The notes under the pieces were generated by a model that had not been told where the DNA came from, searched no databases, and saw only the letters and a list, made by a program, of their open reading frames with translations. The position numbers and the translations under genes were made by a program. From Thuidium tamariscinum (taxonomy: Eukaryota; Streptophyta; Bryopsida; Hypnales; Thuidiaceae), in NCBI GenBank assembly GCA_947034885.2, contig OX344758.2, forward strand, positions 6,760,501-6,824,500: DNA of 64,000 nt, written 5' to 3'. Shown piece after piece: positions 1 to 12,260 of this stretch; the first letter of the stretch is position 1, and each line of letters begins with the position of its first letter.

Positions 1-3000
1 AATTTTTTTTATAAGCCCCTAACTTTGAAATATGTCATATTTTGGTTGTCTATGCATAAAGACTTGGTTGTTGGGGCTTTTTTTTTAATATAATTTATAA
101 TTTATTAACACCTTATTTTGTTCAAAAAGTCATATTCTCTTTGTCGACACTTATGTATACATTATAAAAGTGCACCATTGTCATCAAATTTCCTGAACAT
201 TGACATAATTTGGAAAAAAACATATTAATTTAATTACTCATTAAATTTTCTTTAGACATCCATGGTCAATTAAGAATGGAATTCACTGCTTTGTGAATGG
301 AATGTACACTTTTCAAAAGTGGTGAAGATTCATGGGGAGATTATCGTATTGTATGCTTTGATATCAAACAAAAATTTGATATTCATTTCACAACATTATT
401 AGGAAGAACAAAAGGCTTATTTTCTTAAAATTTATATTGCAATATTTCAACTAGTTTAGAAAAGAATTCAACCTCTTACAATAGGCTTTTTTGAAAAGGT
501 AGATTGTCATAAAGAAGGTGTTTTTATATAGGGCATATGGTATTCATATAATTCCAAAATAATATTAAAAAAAACAAAATAGACAATTTTTATCTTAAAC
601 AATGATCTATTTTGTATTTCTTTAACAAAGAAATACCATTCAAATTTTTATTGAGTTTCCAAAATCTAATAAAAAATTATGTTGATATAAACCAATAGTT
701 CAAAAATATAATAACTAAATATTTAGCAAAATATTATTTATAACAATGTGATTGTTAGATTCTTAAAAAAAAGATACATATCTATTGAAAATTTTAATAA
801 TTTCTTACTTTTATAATATAATTTTGATAAATTTCAATATATGTATGTATGAATTTTACATATTATTCCAATTTCATAATAAGTTGATGCATCCAATAAG
901 ATTGAAAGTGACAAAAAATCACACAATAATTAAATTTGTTTTCTAATTCCTAATGTTTCTTTATTAAATCTGTAATAATCTAATCTTAAGACCTAAAGAA
1001 GCCATTCAATTTGAGCCATTTATGTTTTTATCAATTTTGAAATCAATAAGTGTTTGTTTCCTAAGAGTAGTAATGTAGAAAATCTAATTATGATATCTTG
1101 TTGAATAATGTCAAATTCATCAATCTTAAAATTTCAAAAAATTTAGTTTTGAAATAATAATAATTTTTGAAAGAACTAAATTTTTTTTCTTTGAGTGAAA
1201 TGATAGAGCAAGGACATGATTATCTAAGACTTTTTTACAAGAGGAAGAATTTTACCTTCACTAAAGGTGATTATGTGCATGCTTAAAGGTATGCATGCCA
1301 ATTTTTAAAATATTAGAACAATGTGAGATTTTTTTTGATGCCTTTCAATCAAATGAATTAAAGTACGCTAGGAAAAGAAGAACTTTACTTGACCACATCC
1401 TTCATGTATTTCTTCCAACTACTTAATCTCCCTCTTAATGAAGTGAATTTTCTATAGAATATTTTCTTACAAAGACAATTACTGAACATTGGCTAGGTCT
1501 TTTTTCCAAGGCATATCTTTGAAAGTTTTTTTTTGAAGTGTTTGAGAGATTGAAAAGTTACTTGAGGTGGAATATTTGTCCAAGTTGAGATTTTCCCATT
1601 GTAGGCAAGCAATCCAACAAACTATATGGAAAAATAAACAAGTTGTTGCAAGAAACACTTGTGCTATTTTGCGTCCCCTATGCATTGGAGAAGTGGTTAT
1701 TTTCTCATAACTATTGCATAGTATGTCCATTTTCTATGATATTTGAAGTGAAGATACACTTGTAATAGTTGTAGACATTTAGTAATTTAAAAAGTAATAT
1801 TTTACTATTTTAAAATTGCCCCAATTACATGTCAACCTTGGTTATTTGGAGGGAATTTAGTACAATTTACAACCCAAAAATGAAAATTTGAAGGTGAAAA
1901 TTGGGATACAAAGACTTCTATTGTAGCTATATAAGATTTTTAAGAGATTTTCTAAACATAATAAACACCTACCTTTGACACATGCTCAAAATACACTACT
2001 TTTGTACATGTATAGAGAATATGATTCTTTTTCCTTAAAGATGCAAATGGGCAAGAAGTAGCATTTTCAAGTTAGAAAAACATTTTTTTATTTTTATTTT
2101 TTTTCGTTTTAATCTTTTTACTATTTTCTAAAAATCAAATTCTAAATTATTTATTTTCTTGTATTTTTCATCATTCCTTGAGTAAGCATAACCTTCACAG
2201 ATAAATCTTTCTAGATGAGAATTCATTTACATATTATATAGAATGATTTACAAATTATCCATATTTTATTTCATTTAAAGAATTTAATCTGAAAGTCATT
2301 ATACAACAATATTGAAGCCATTTTAAGGCAAAATTATTAAGTGTTTCTTGCAATGACTCGAGCAAGATGTTTTTTTGGTTCTAGTGATCTTTGGGCAACC
2401 CATCAAAAATGAATTAGTTCAAAAAAATGATTGTTTGTGCATAGAATATGAAACATATTTGTATAGCTTTGACATTGTTAAAGCTCATGTTTAAACACTT
2501 ATCTTTTTGAATAAAATAAGTAATTGAAAAGTTTGAAACTTATTTTTAAGTTAACATTTTTGTAACAATGCATTTTGTATATGATATGCAATTTGAGTAC
2601 TTCTTTAAGAATCATACAACCTTGTAGAAAAATTATTTTGTATTATTAAATATTTCTTGAAGAAAAAACATGTTGAGAATATTTTTTGTTACTTTTGAAA
2701 AAACTCAACAATATCACTTTGATTTTAGCAAGTTGTCATAGGTTATTTTTAAATGTATAAACAATATGCTTTCCATTTGTATAAAAGCAAAGATGATAAG
2801 GTACAAAAAAATCTGAGAAAAATCCAAGAAAAATCCTAGCATCTCAAATCCTTTTGAAATTTTCTATGTCATTCTTTTTGAACTCAATAAAAAATATTAG
2901 GTGATAAGTATTCTTGTGCATATTCAATTTAGTTGTCTAAATCTTAAAATTTTGGCTTCAATCACTTCTTCTAAAGTTTCCACTCTTCTATTTAAGTCAT

Positions 3001-3368
3001 TACAACATTTTGAATATTTTGAATTCCTAAATATTTTGAATCACAATTTTATTAGAATTCCAAATAGGCTCTACTAATAGTAATGAAGGTGCAAGTACTT
3101 GCCTTTCCAAGTGAAGATTTGCACAAGAGTGATTTAAAATTAAGTAAATTCATTAAAAAATTCAACATCTTCTAGTCTTTATTTTTTGACCTCGTCAACT
3201 TCAAATTCCTTTATTCAAACTCTAAGACTAATTTGAGCTCTTGAAATTGTTGAATACAAGGTAGGATGGCAATAGAAGTTTGTTGCATTCATAAGCCAAC
3301 ACTATAAGCATGTGTGCCTTTTGAACAAAAGCCACATATAGATCATTGAATTAGAATGCTCATAACGT
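1..3368. other. AT-rich gene-free stretch
   Basis: This stretch has no reading frame that resembles a protein and is dominated by A/T runs. It contains scattered degraded repeat fragments; for example, a segment near 1640-1680 reading 'caagaaacacttg' recurs near 4680 and 4965 and, inverted, near 6340. That suggests old copies of one dispersed element. I see no RNA gene or promoter I can support. Confidence 0.6.
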
Positions 3369-3674
3369 AGGAGGTCCTAAAATGGAACATGCCATAGAAT
3401 GGAACACGCTCTGAAGGTGTATTTTGCACTCTCCAATGAACAAGTAGTCTACATTTGATGAGGTGGTCCACTTTAGAGCTCAATGAAATGAACTTCTCTA
3501 TAACTTCAAATATTTCTAACTAATTCCTCAAAGGTGCAAAACAGATGAAACAACTTGGGTTAGATGTGAATACCATTTTTCTTTTGATGAAAATTTATTG
3601 AAAAATACTTCAAGTAGTTTTAACTTTCCAAAAAATGAAAATTAGCTATTGAGTGGTCCATTTTAGGACCTCCT
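3369..3674 (-). mobile_element. Short inverted-repeat element (MITE), family M1 copy 1
   Basis: The ends are inverted repeats: AGGAGGTCCTAAAATGGA at the left and its reverse complement at the right, at least 17 bp and perfect. The interior, read on the minus strand, matches the interiors of the elements at 29805-30130 and 33649-34192. Shared features are the words TTGAAGTATTTTTCA, TCTAACCCAAGTTGTTTC and their spacing. It encodes no protein, so it would depend on a transposase made elsewhere. No clean target duplication is visible, so the superfamily is not fixed from this copy alone. Confidence 0.75.
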
Positions 3675-4664
3675 ATCCATTATAGAAAATCTGGACTCTT
3701 GACAAGGCCGCTAAGAAGCAACGGAAGCAACCCTTGATTACATTTATTTAGCATGAGGAAGAATTTTTCCCCTATAGCTGTGATGCATAAGTGTCATGCA
3801 CTCAACAGTGTAGCCAAATGTTAGAGCCTTGAAATATGAGCTCTTGAGTTTAATTGGACAAAAGCTGTAAAAAACTGACATATCTTGCTTGCTAGTGAAG
3901 ATATGCACATAAGCTGAACTACATATTCTATCAGAAATCGAGCTCTTTATGTAGAAATTGGGCTCTTTGAATAGATTGGCTTGTCAAAGTTGGACAACCC
4001 TGTGAAGAGTCCAAATTTTCTCTAATGCTTACTACATTTATTCTTGAAGGTTTGTGGCCTAAAGCCATGTTTTGTTATTTAGTGTCTATAAGACAACTTT
4101 ATTTTTAAACAAAGGATGTATGATACACTTGATTTAATTTAATTCTTAAAGGCCCCAAGGCCTTTTGGGGATTAAAAACATCATTTCTTTTGAAGTGGTA
4201 TAGGTTTAAATGTCATTAAGGTATTGAAATCATAGTGGCACAATCTTATAATGCATGTGTTGTAGATAGCACTAATCAAATTTGGAGTCACTTGGCTACA
4301 TAGATTGAGAGATTATGATGTTTTTGTGTTGAAAAAGGATGTTGAAGTTTTCCTAAAAACACATGTGGAGGTCAAATTTGATTTCTAAGCCTTCTCAAAT
4401 GAAAAAAAATTCAAAATTACTAAGTGCTTCAAAACCATCATTCAAATACATTGGTGAAAGAACCTCCTACTAAATTGCCTCTCATTCACTCATAACTTCT
4501 TGGATTGATGTGAAATTTTAGCCAAACTAACTAGACTAGAGTGCACAACTTATAAAAAAAATAGAAATGAATACTATACAATATGAAGAAGAAATAAGTT
4601 GCCAAAGTTCATTGTAATACAAAAATATCTCTTTTTTTCAACTTCCAATTCCTAAGAACCTGAG

Positions 4665-5215
4665 ACTAGATGAATGCAAGAAACACTTGAACTATTTTGT
4701 CATACAACATGTGCTGATTTGTTTTTTGATCATAACTTTTGTATTTTAACTTTAAATGACTTGAAATTTATATAAAAGGTACTCATGACTATTCTACACT
4801 TTCTCTAATTTTTTTATAATTTTCAAAAACATTCAACTATTTAAAAATAGACTCTAATTGAATGTCACAAATGCCAATTTGGAGGTTTTTTGTGCTGTGG
4901 AGTACGTTTTTTTTAATGATTTTGAGCTCAAATTTGGATGAAATGGTTTTCTAGTAGAGGGTGAATGCAAGAAAGACTTGTACTATTTGGTGTCACACTT
5001 TGAATGATAGAGTTGTTATGTGCTATAACTTTTGAAGCATTAACTCTTTGAACTTGAAATGTTTATGGATATGGTCATATGGCTAACTTAATGTTAATAA
5101 GAATTCTTATTTTTCATAAATTTTCAAAAATAATTTTATATTTTAATTTCAATTTAGCTGATTTGTCACACTTTGTAGTTTAGAGGTTTTTAGTACTGCC
5201 TATGGAGTACTTAAA
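4665..5215. repeat. Diverged tandem duplication, period about 286 bp
   Basis: Two successive units begin with similar words, ATGCAAGAAACACTTGAACTATTT near 4676 shortened to ATGCAAGAAAGACTTGTACT near 4962. Each unit ends with a variant of GAGGTTTTTxGTxCTG followed by GGAGTAC. The units are well diverged, so the duplication is old. No coding capacity is seen. Confidence 0.55.
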
Positions 5216-5279
5216 ATTAATGATTTAGAGATTTCTAGGGTCTATTCCTACACTAGGTAGGCATGTTTTTACAAAAGGA

Positions 5280-6240
5280 AATATAAAAAATCATTATTCT
5301 CTCTCTTCTACATGTGTGCTAACAAGCCTCACTTGTGTGCGCATTTTTGAACAATCAAGATGGTTTTTGGATCATTATTTTGGTGAAATATCTTCACCAT
5401 AAAGTTTTCCCAAATGTCAAATTTTTAGTTTTCAAAAAAATTACTTTCCCTATTTTTTACAAATTAAAATGTAAAACTATAGTGAAAATTACAATTTTCA
5501 TGAAATTTTGCACTTTTCTAGTTCTCCTATTTAGAGAATTTTTCTATGCTTTTCCTTCCTAGGGTACCTTCTTCTTAAAGGTATATATACATCGAACATA
5601 TTTTTTACTTTTAAAAAAGATTGATTTACTAATTATATAGTACTCATAAAGAAAAAAAAAAGTACTATGCAAAACACTACGCTTTTTGGCAAGAGATTTG
5701 TAGCCTTCTATGAAAGGGATTTTTAAAAAGGTTATTTATATGTAGTGTACAAAACTAAAATCTACAAAGTGAGCCTCCTTCTATGTTTTTTTGGAAACAT
5801 GTAAAAAATGATTTTGGTGATTTCTTTTGATAAATAACCATCTCAATAAAGTTCTTACAAATGTTCAATTTTTATTTTATTTTTAAAGAAAAATCCCTAT
5901 TTTTTACTAATAAAAATATCAAAGTATGTATTTTCTTGAGGTTTGGCACTCTTCAAGTTCTCCTACTTAGAGATATTTTTAACAAATTTTCTTTGGTAGT
6001 TTTCTTCATCTTAATCCTTAAACAACGCAAAGGATCACCTAGGAAACCATCTTTTCTGAAATGGTGGGAATCATTCATATTAAGAAAATTCAAAAGTGCA
6101 CATTTGAGGTCAAAGAATTGTAGAAAATCTTCCTTTTCCACCCCTAATTCTAAGGATGAATGCTTGCAATTCTATCTTGTACCACAAAAAGCTCTTCTAT
6201 TCATTCACCATAAAATGGCTCTAGCTTTGTTTAGGGGTTA
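5280..6240. repeat. Two diverged copies of a non-coding segment
   Basis: Segments at about 5370-5560 and 5830-6000 share the same order of words: AATAAAGTT or CATAAAGTT, CAAATGTTCAATTTTTA, CCCTATTTTTTAC, GTTCTCCTAxTTAGAGA. They look like two copies of one element in direct orientation about 460 bp apart. The open frames of 75 and 126 codons in them are A/T-run artefacts with no domain. Confidence 0.45.
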
Positions 6241-6689
6241 AAGTTGTTTATATTAGTCATATTCTTTTTTTAAATTAAAAAATGTTTTTCTAATTTTAAA
6301 GTATTCCCAAAAAAATTAGCCAAACGCAACAAATAGTACAAGCGTTTCTTGCATTCACCCAATCAAACATTGAAAACAACTTGAATTGCCATGAAAATTT
6401 GACGACAATAACAAAACTTATAGGAGAAAATAATTCAGTAAATTTTATTTAAAACAACCATTGGATGAAGGAGATGCAAGCCTTCCAAGTTGCAGCCATC
6501 AATTGCAGTTTGGTGAACTTAAAATGAACATGTGAACTTCAATTAACTCCCAAAAAATCACTACATCTTGGATTGATCTGAAAACTTTACCACACAAACT
6601 AAAGAAGAGAGCGCAGGTTTTTTAAAAAAAATTATTGAATTTGAAAATGAGATCCAAAAGTTACAGCACTTCGAATTGAACTTCTAAAC

Positions 6690-9600
6690 TGTGAGGGCAC
6701 TTGGTTCCCTGGGGCGTTTGGGGGTTAATAAAGGTTCCTGACAGGAGAAGACTACTGTAAATAATGTCGGTCATTTCTCGTACCCCGGCCCTCGACCTCC
6801 ACAGAATAGAAGCATTGGTCGATATCATTCACTCTAAACATTACCCAAGTCATACAGTACGGTTACTGGAACGAGAAGTATTTATCACAGAAATTCCCTT
6901 GAAACTGTGTAAAAAAATGGTATGTATCGAAAGAATTTGCATGACACTTCTCGGTCGATCAGTCGTCCTAGCTTAAGCAACGAAGCCACTCCTTGATCTC
7001 GATCAGTAACGGCCAATGCGAGCTTTAAGACGAAGTGATCGACTTGGGGAAACTATGAATTGCAATTGGGCAGTAGCAGTTGATCGAATACCGAACGGGA
7101 TATATATATTCCCAGGGAGAATATCGAGTCGAGTAATTGTACATACAGTTTAGAAAGATCCTGCATTAATGCATTGGTTGAGATAAGTTCCGTCTGTGCA
7201 GAGTAGTACGTATGTATATATACCTAGGGATATGGAATTGAAACCCAATTGAATACCGCAACCAGTCGTATACATACACAGAGTTAGCAGGTTTTCAATA
7301 ACTTCAGGAATCAGCGGCCTGCAGCAGCAGTTCGAGAGACACTAGTGAAGCTCGATCTGAGGCAGATGCCTCATCAAACGAAGGGTTTTGCGGTGATCTC
7401 TCTTCCCCGGCCTTCCACCGAAAATTGAAAACGGATTCATCATTTGTATAGGTGAAGTCTATCGATCAGATCCCATTGATATGACAGGATTAAGATAATA
7501 GAGAGAGAGGATGGTATATATTGTGCTTAATTGTTCAACACTACTTCGATCTGTAACTTGAGATCAACCACTTGGAGTTGGCAATCCTGGTATGCATAGC
7601 CTGGCATGCATTCAGGGATTGAAGAACTTGGTAATGATAAAGAATGCTGCAGAATGGTGTAATATATACAAGGCACCATTATTTCCCCTAGCATCTAAGA
7701 ACCGGCCAAGCGGCCAGTTGCCTTGTGTACCGACAGAACAAGGAGAAAACATTGAACCCAAAAAATACTAAGTAGAGCGAGGTCAGGGAACTTGCCTTTT
7801 CTTCACCCTGAATTGAAACACACGGTCGTAGCAGCGCGAATCTTAGCAGTTACTGATATGTAAGGAGCATACCTTGACGACAGTAAGTAATATATGAATT
7901 CATCATCGAAATATGAATGAGCTCCAGATGTATAAGAAGTTGCTTCCGCGGCTACTCACCCAAAACATCTGACAGGTTTTTCCATCCGCATGCTCGCTCC
8001 CAAGAGCCCCCCAGAAGAAAGCTTGAATGAGTTCGTTCTGGCAGCTCATTAAACGAAGAACCTTCGCGAACAGGAAGGGGAACAGGATTGCTTCATTTGC
8101 GGCAGTGCAGGATCCGTTGAAGCTTCATCACCTTGGATTCCGGCAACTCGGACGGGAGCATGCGTGATGGAAAATCAGTCAACTGCATAGGATTAGTGTC
8201 CACCAAAACAGCTCTAATACTACTGAAACACATTGAATGATCTGCAGCTTCATTGTCCTCCACCCAATTCAACCTGATTCACAAACTTCAACATTAAGTA
8301 ATTCTAGCTAGGCGACTTCCAATGTTGAAATCCAGAGGATGCGAGACCCCTTCGAGCTAGCTAGAAGCTAGCTAGCTAGCGTGTTCAACGTTCGACCGGT
8401 TTGTGTATACTGAGAGCGAGTTCGCTACCACTCGTATCGCAACAGCTGCATAAAACCTCAACTAGAAAAGAAAATCCTGCATTTTGATTACTGTTTAGTC
8501 TATCTGCACGCAACTTGGAAAGAGACGGTTTTCTCAAAGCTAAATTTAAGCCTGGCTTACCGCACCCATATATTTTACTGCCGACACCCTACGTACCAAA
8601 ACTTGTACCGCCAAAACTTGTGCTACCGAAATTCCTAGAACCGCTCATACCTTCTGCACACCAACTCCATTGATACTCTTTCCAAATGCATGATCGAATA
8701 CTCTCTTGCTGCAACCAAGACTACTGTGAGCTGAGGATCGACAGTGTCAACATATATGGGTGAGCGAGAGATCGAGAGAGAAAAAAACGGAAATATACGA
8801 GCCGTTAGTCCGCGAATTGAGTGTGCACAAAGCAAGCCAGGTGAGCTAGAATTGAAGCTCTCGATCACTGACAAATTCAAGTTAGTAATCACGAAGTTTC
8901 CCTACTCCGGTGGCTCATTATATATAAATAGATGCAGCAAATTAAAACATTTGAAATTCTCGTGGCCTGCCATCATCACATTCCACACACTAGCTCGATC
9001 AAGCTGACTACCAAATCCACCCCACTACCACGAACGAATCCAAAGGTGGAATCGAAGTCCGGACTGGAACTCTTCAATTCAGTGAGCATTTGCTGAGCCC
9101 TAGCTAGACTGCACCCAGAACTGCTGTAGATGCTGCGGCAGTACTGGCTGTCTGCCTTTCCAGCTTCATTCACTCCCCTTCTCACGGTGAGCCATTGAAC
9201 TGAAACCAGTGCCATTTTTTGTCCAGGGCTGGTGTGGACGGAAAGAAAGCCCTGCCTGTAGCTTAGGTTGGGGATTCTCCACTGGACCATCCCTGGTCAA
9301 AACTGGGCAACTGGGGCACTGTTTCCGCCACGTCAGCTTCTGTACAGGTTTCCTCCACTCAGTAGGTGACACATGTCCGAGTGATATTTCTTTCGGGCAG
9401 CCAAATTGGGGGATTTGTAGAGCTTGTTTGGGGAGACGTGAAAGGGGGCTAAATTGGACGAGGGTTGGATGGGTGGGTTGCTGTTGGACGGCATCCTGGG
9501 AGTCTTGGGAGTCTTGGGAGTCTCAAAGGAACATGCTTGAGGATATCCAGTTGGGGGCTCGATGAAAAAAAATTTGGTGAAGCCAGGGAGTTCCTTACCA

Positions 9601-9780
9601 GGTGAAGGGATATCTGCCGGAATAAATGGATCTTTGGGTGGGGGTGCTGTGTTTGGATTAGGGGAAGAGGGGCAGTAGTTGTAGGGGTTGTTGTAGGGAG
9701 ACTTGGCCTAGAAGCTATTTGCATGCTGATTCCTATTTTGTGTAAGGTGGGTATACCCAAAATTGTCCTATGTCTAAAAG
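6690..9780. other. GC-richer island without a convincing gene
   Basis: Base composition changes abruptly from AT-rich repeats to near-balanced sequence at about 6690 and back at about 9780, as around the real genes of this window. No frame exceeds about 120 codons and none shows a domain. A TATA box (TATATAAATA) lies at 8921-8930 on the plus strand, followed by a CA/CT-rich leader-like stretch. A 9-bp unit GGGAGTCTT repeats about three times at 9496-9524. An AGCTAGCTAG cluster lies at 8357-8380. It may be a decayed gene, a non-coding transcript or a regulatory region; I cannot choose between these. Confidence 0.4.
8921..8930 (+). promoter_or_regulatory. Candidate TATA box
   Basis: TATATAAATA fits the plant core promoter consensus. 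The next 150 bases are rich in CA and CT, as plant leaders are. The first downstream ATG is near 9131 and opens a short frame that reads 19 codons before a GTGAGC that could be a splice donor. No recognisable product follows, so this is only a possible promoter. Confidence 0.3.
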
Positions 9781-10674
9781 CGCCAGTTAGAAAAGGCACT
9801 ACAATGGTTTTGGCATATACAAAGAATGGTCACTCATTTATTTGGGCAATTTTAGAAGTTGTCAGGGTTTTTATGAGAGAGTTCATGTTAGATTATGGAC
9901 ATCATTAAGAGTCTTTAAGTGACAGCTAAAGCATTTTAGAGGATGATGAGTTAAATGTCATTGATGAGAGGATGGTGTTACATTTTAGTAGTCTCCTTTG
10001 CTACTTCTTTATTCCCAAAACTCCTTTATTTTTTCCTTTTTTAATGGCACAATGGCTGAGCATTTGCGTTCCTTTTGACATTGTGAGAGCCATATTGGGC
10101 ATGGCCATGCTCTTTTCTAATGTAGTCTATGAGCTCTTTAAGTTATCCTACATGCAAAACTTTGCAAGCCTATTGTGCTCTCATAGTTGCCACAATGACT
10201 AAATTGATTGTGCATCTCTTCTTCATGAACACATCTCTTTGATTTTCTACATGGACTAGTCACCATTCAGCCTTACAAGAGCCACGGACCAATTTTTGGT
10301 GCTTTTAGGTGTACCCACCTTACTGCATGTTAACCCCTAAATGTACTTAACCATGAAATGTCAGGCCTATGACAATTGGTTTTAGCGCTCACTATCCGTC
10401 ACTCAGTTTGTTTCCATTTCATAACCAGATGCATATGAAAATTTTTAATTTTATTTTTCAGAGATGAAACTACATGTCCTCTGTCCATTGCAAAAATTTC
10501 AGATTTTTTTGAGAAAAATTGTATTTTATGAAAAAATTTGAAGAAAAACTAATGAAAATATCATATCAAATTGAAAATGATCTCGAAAAATCTAAAATTT
10601 CACCATGTGTGAACATTACATTGACAAACATCATGGTGTAAACCCGGGTGTAAATTGATTTGCGATATATATCT
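9781..10674. other. AT-rich gene-free stretch
   Basis: Nothing recognisable here beyond short chance frames; the longest (9972-10202, 76 codons) has no domain. Confidence 0.5.
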
Positions 10675-10676
10675 AC

Positions 10677-11243
10677 ATTAGAGAAATTTTGAACCTTCAA
10701 AGAGGCCTCTAAAATGGCCTAAATTGGGATCCTCAATTGGATTTAAATGTGTACTTGTCAAAGAAAGGACAATTTTTTCCCATATTTCCACCCATTTTGA
10801 CATCATGATGTTTATAAAGGTACATGTTTTTAAAATTTAAAGGGATATTAAATACTTCTTGTCATTCAAATTTTAAGTACATTGAGGGATTATTTCATTT
10901 GGAGAAGGACAAATTTGGTGCAATTAAAAGTACTACTAGCTCATGTGTTTTTAGTACTATGAGTGAGACATTTTTTTAATAAGGTCATTGGTACTTCATG
11001 CTCATGATGTTTGCACCATGAAATGCCTCTTATTGAAGAATAGAACAATAGGTATCTTTTGTCATTCAAGTCCTTGGTACTATAAGTGAACTTTTTACAT
11101 TGACAAATTCAAAAGTACTTGATGAGATTCACACAAGGTATTGATACATATTGTGTACTTAGGCTATCAACTCTAGCCTTCAATAAATAGCTTTGCATGT
11201 CAACTCTTAAGGGCCTCTTCGAGGGTTCAAAATTTCTCTAATG
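10677..11243. mobile_element. Inverted-repeat element flanked by TA
   Basis: The termini are inverted repeats of about 32 bp with two mismatches: left CATTAGAGAAATTTTGAACC continuing to AGAGGCC, right its reverse complement ending at 11243. Each end abuts a TA dinucleotide (10675-10676 and 11244-11245), compatible with a Tc1/mariner-type duplication. The interior of about 0.57 kb has no open frame, so this is a non-autonomous element. A TA duplication can arise by chance, so the class is tentative. Confidence 0.65.
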
Positions 11244-11639
11244 TAATTAGAATGTGGTGGACATTTAAAATACAACCAAATTTTAAACTACAATAAAATA
11301 TACAATTTTACAAATTTTGTCAAAATTCAAATTGGAAAAGAAACTAGAATAGATGACCTCCATTTCATTAGTTGGCTTCAAATTCAAAAAATGTCGTTTT
11401 CAAGGAGAAATTTCAGATTTATTCAATTTCTCAAAATACACTAAAATGGCAAATTTTGCCATCCGTTTTCTCTAATTACTTCTCAACTACATGAAAACAA
11501 ACATTAGTTAGGCTAAAAACTTAGTTGGATACTCTTTGTAACTCAATATGAAAGGTCATTTAAAAAAGGTGGATGAAAAAAGTATTGTTTACTTCTTCTT
11601 ATGACCCTAGACTACCATCCAAGCTCCAGAAAATGGCGT

Positions 11640-12260
11640 TGGTGGCAATTTAAGGTTAACTAGGTTTTCACCAAAAATGCTTTAAAACTGCCATTTTCAA
11701 TATAAATATCAAAACTTAGAAAAAACAAACTTTTTGATGCATATAACCTTAGGATCTTGTAGTATGGTGGTTTGAAAAGATGTAGAAAATTTTCCACCAT
11801 GTAGATTGCAAAATATTTGCATAGAAATTGACAAAAATCATTTTCTTGGCCCATCAAAAATTAGAGCATTTGCACTTCACAGGGTCACATTTGAATGAAA
11901 AAAAAAGTTCAAATCAATGGATACCCTTTGGATTCATTCTTCAAGAAAATTAGGCAACATGCCTTGAAATTTCTTTAATCATTTGGAATTGAAAAAGATA
12001 TAGGCAAAAAATTATAAGTACAAAGAAGTAGAAAATGATTCAAAATACTAAATTGTAAACAATCTATTCATGGAAGTAGAAAATGTCAATCTCAATGGTT
12101 AAAATGTTGTAATAAACAATCTACACCTATTGTTTTTATTTTTTTCCAAAAAAATTAAAAACTGAATTAAATAAAAGATTTCAAACTTTTGTAGAATAGA
12201 GATTCTATAACTATCTACAAACTACCCCAAACTAAAATTCCTTATAACTTTTGATTCATT
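11640..12260 (+). repeat. Dispersed non-coding repeat R600, copy 1
   Basis: This segment shares an ordered series of words with 14620-15000, 28740-29300 and 37270-37810. The series includes a variant of AAAACTGCCATTT, then AGGATCTTGTAGTA, a block ending in CACCATxTxGATTG, and with the 37 kb copy TGAATTAAATAAAGATTTCAAA and ACTxxTTATAACTTTxxTTCATT. No frame is open across the copies. It is probably a non-autonomous element whose ends I could not define. Confidence 0.55.

Noticed and set aside
5861..6241. 126-codon plus-strand frame
   Set aside because: Phe/Lys-rich product of A/T runs within a duplicated non-coding repeat.
9187..9226. Possible intron GTGAGC..TTTTTTGTCCAG after the TATA box
   Set aside because: At 40 bp it is shorter than normal plant introns, and the joined frame has no recognisable product.
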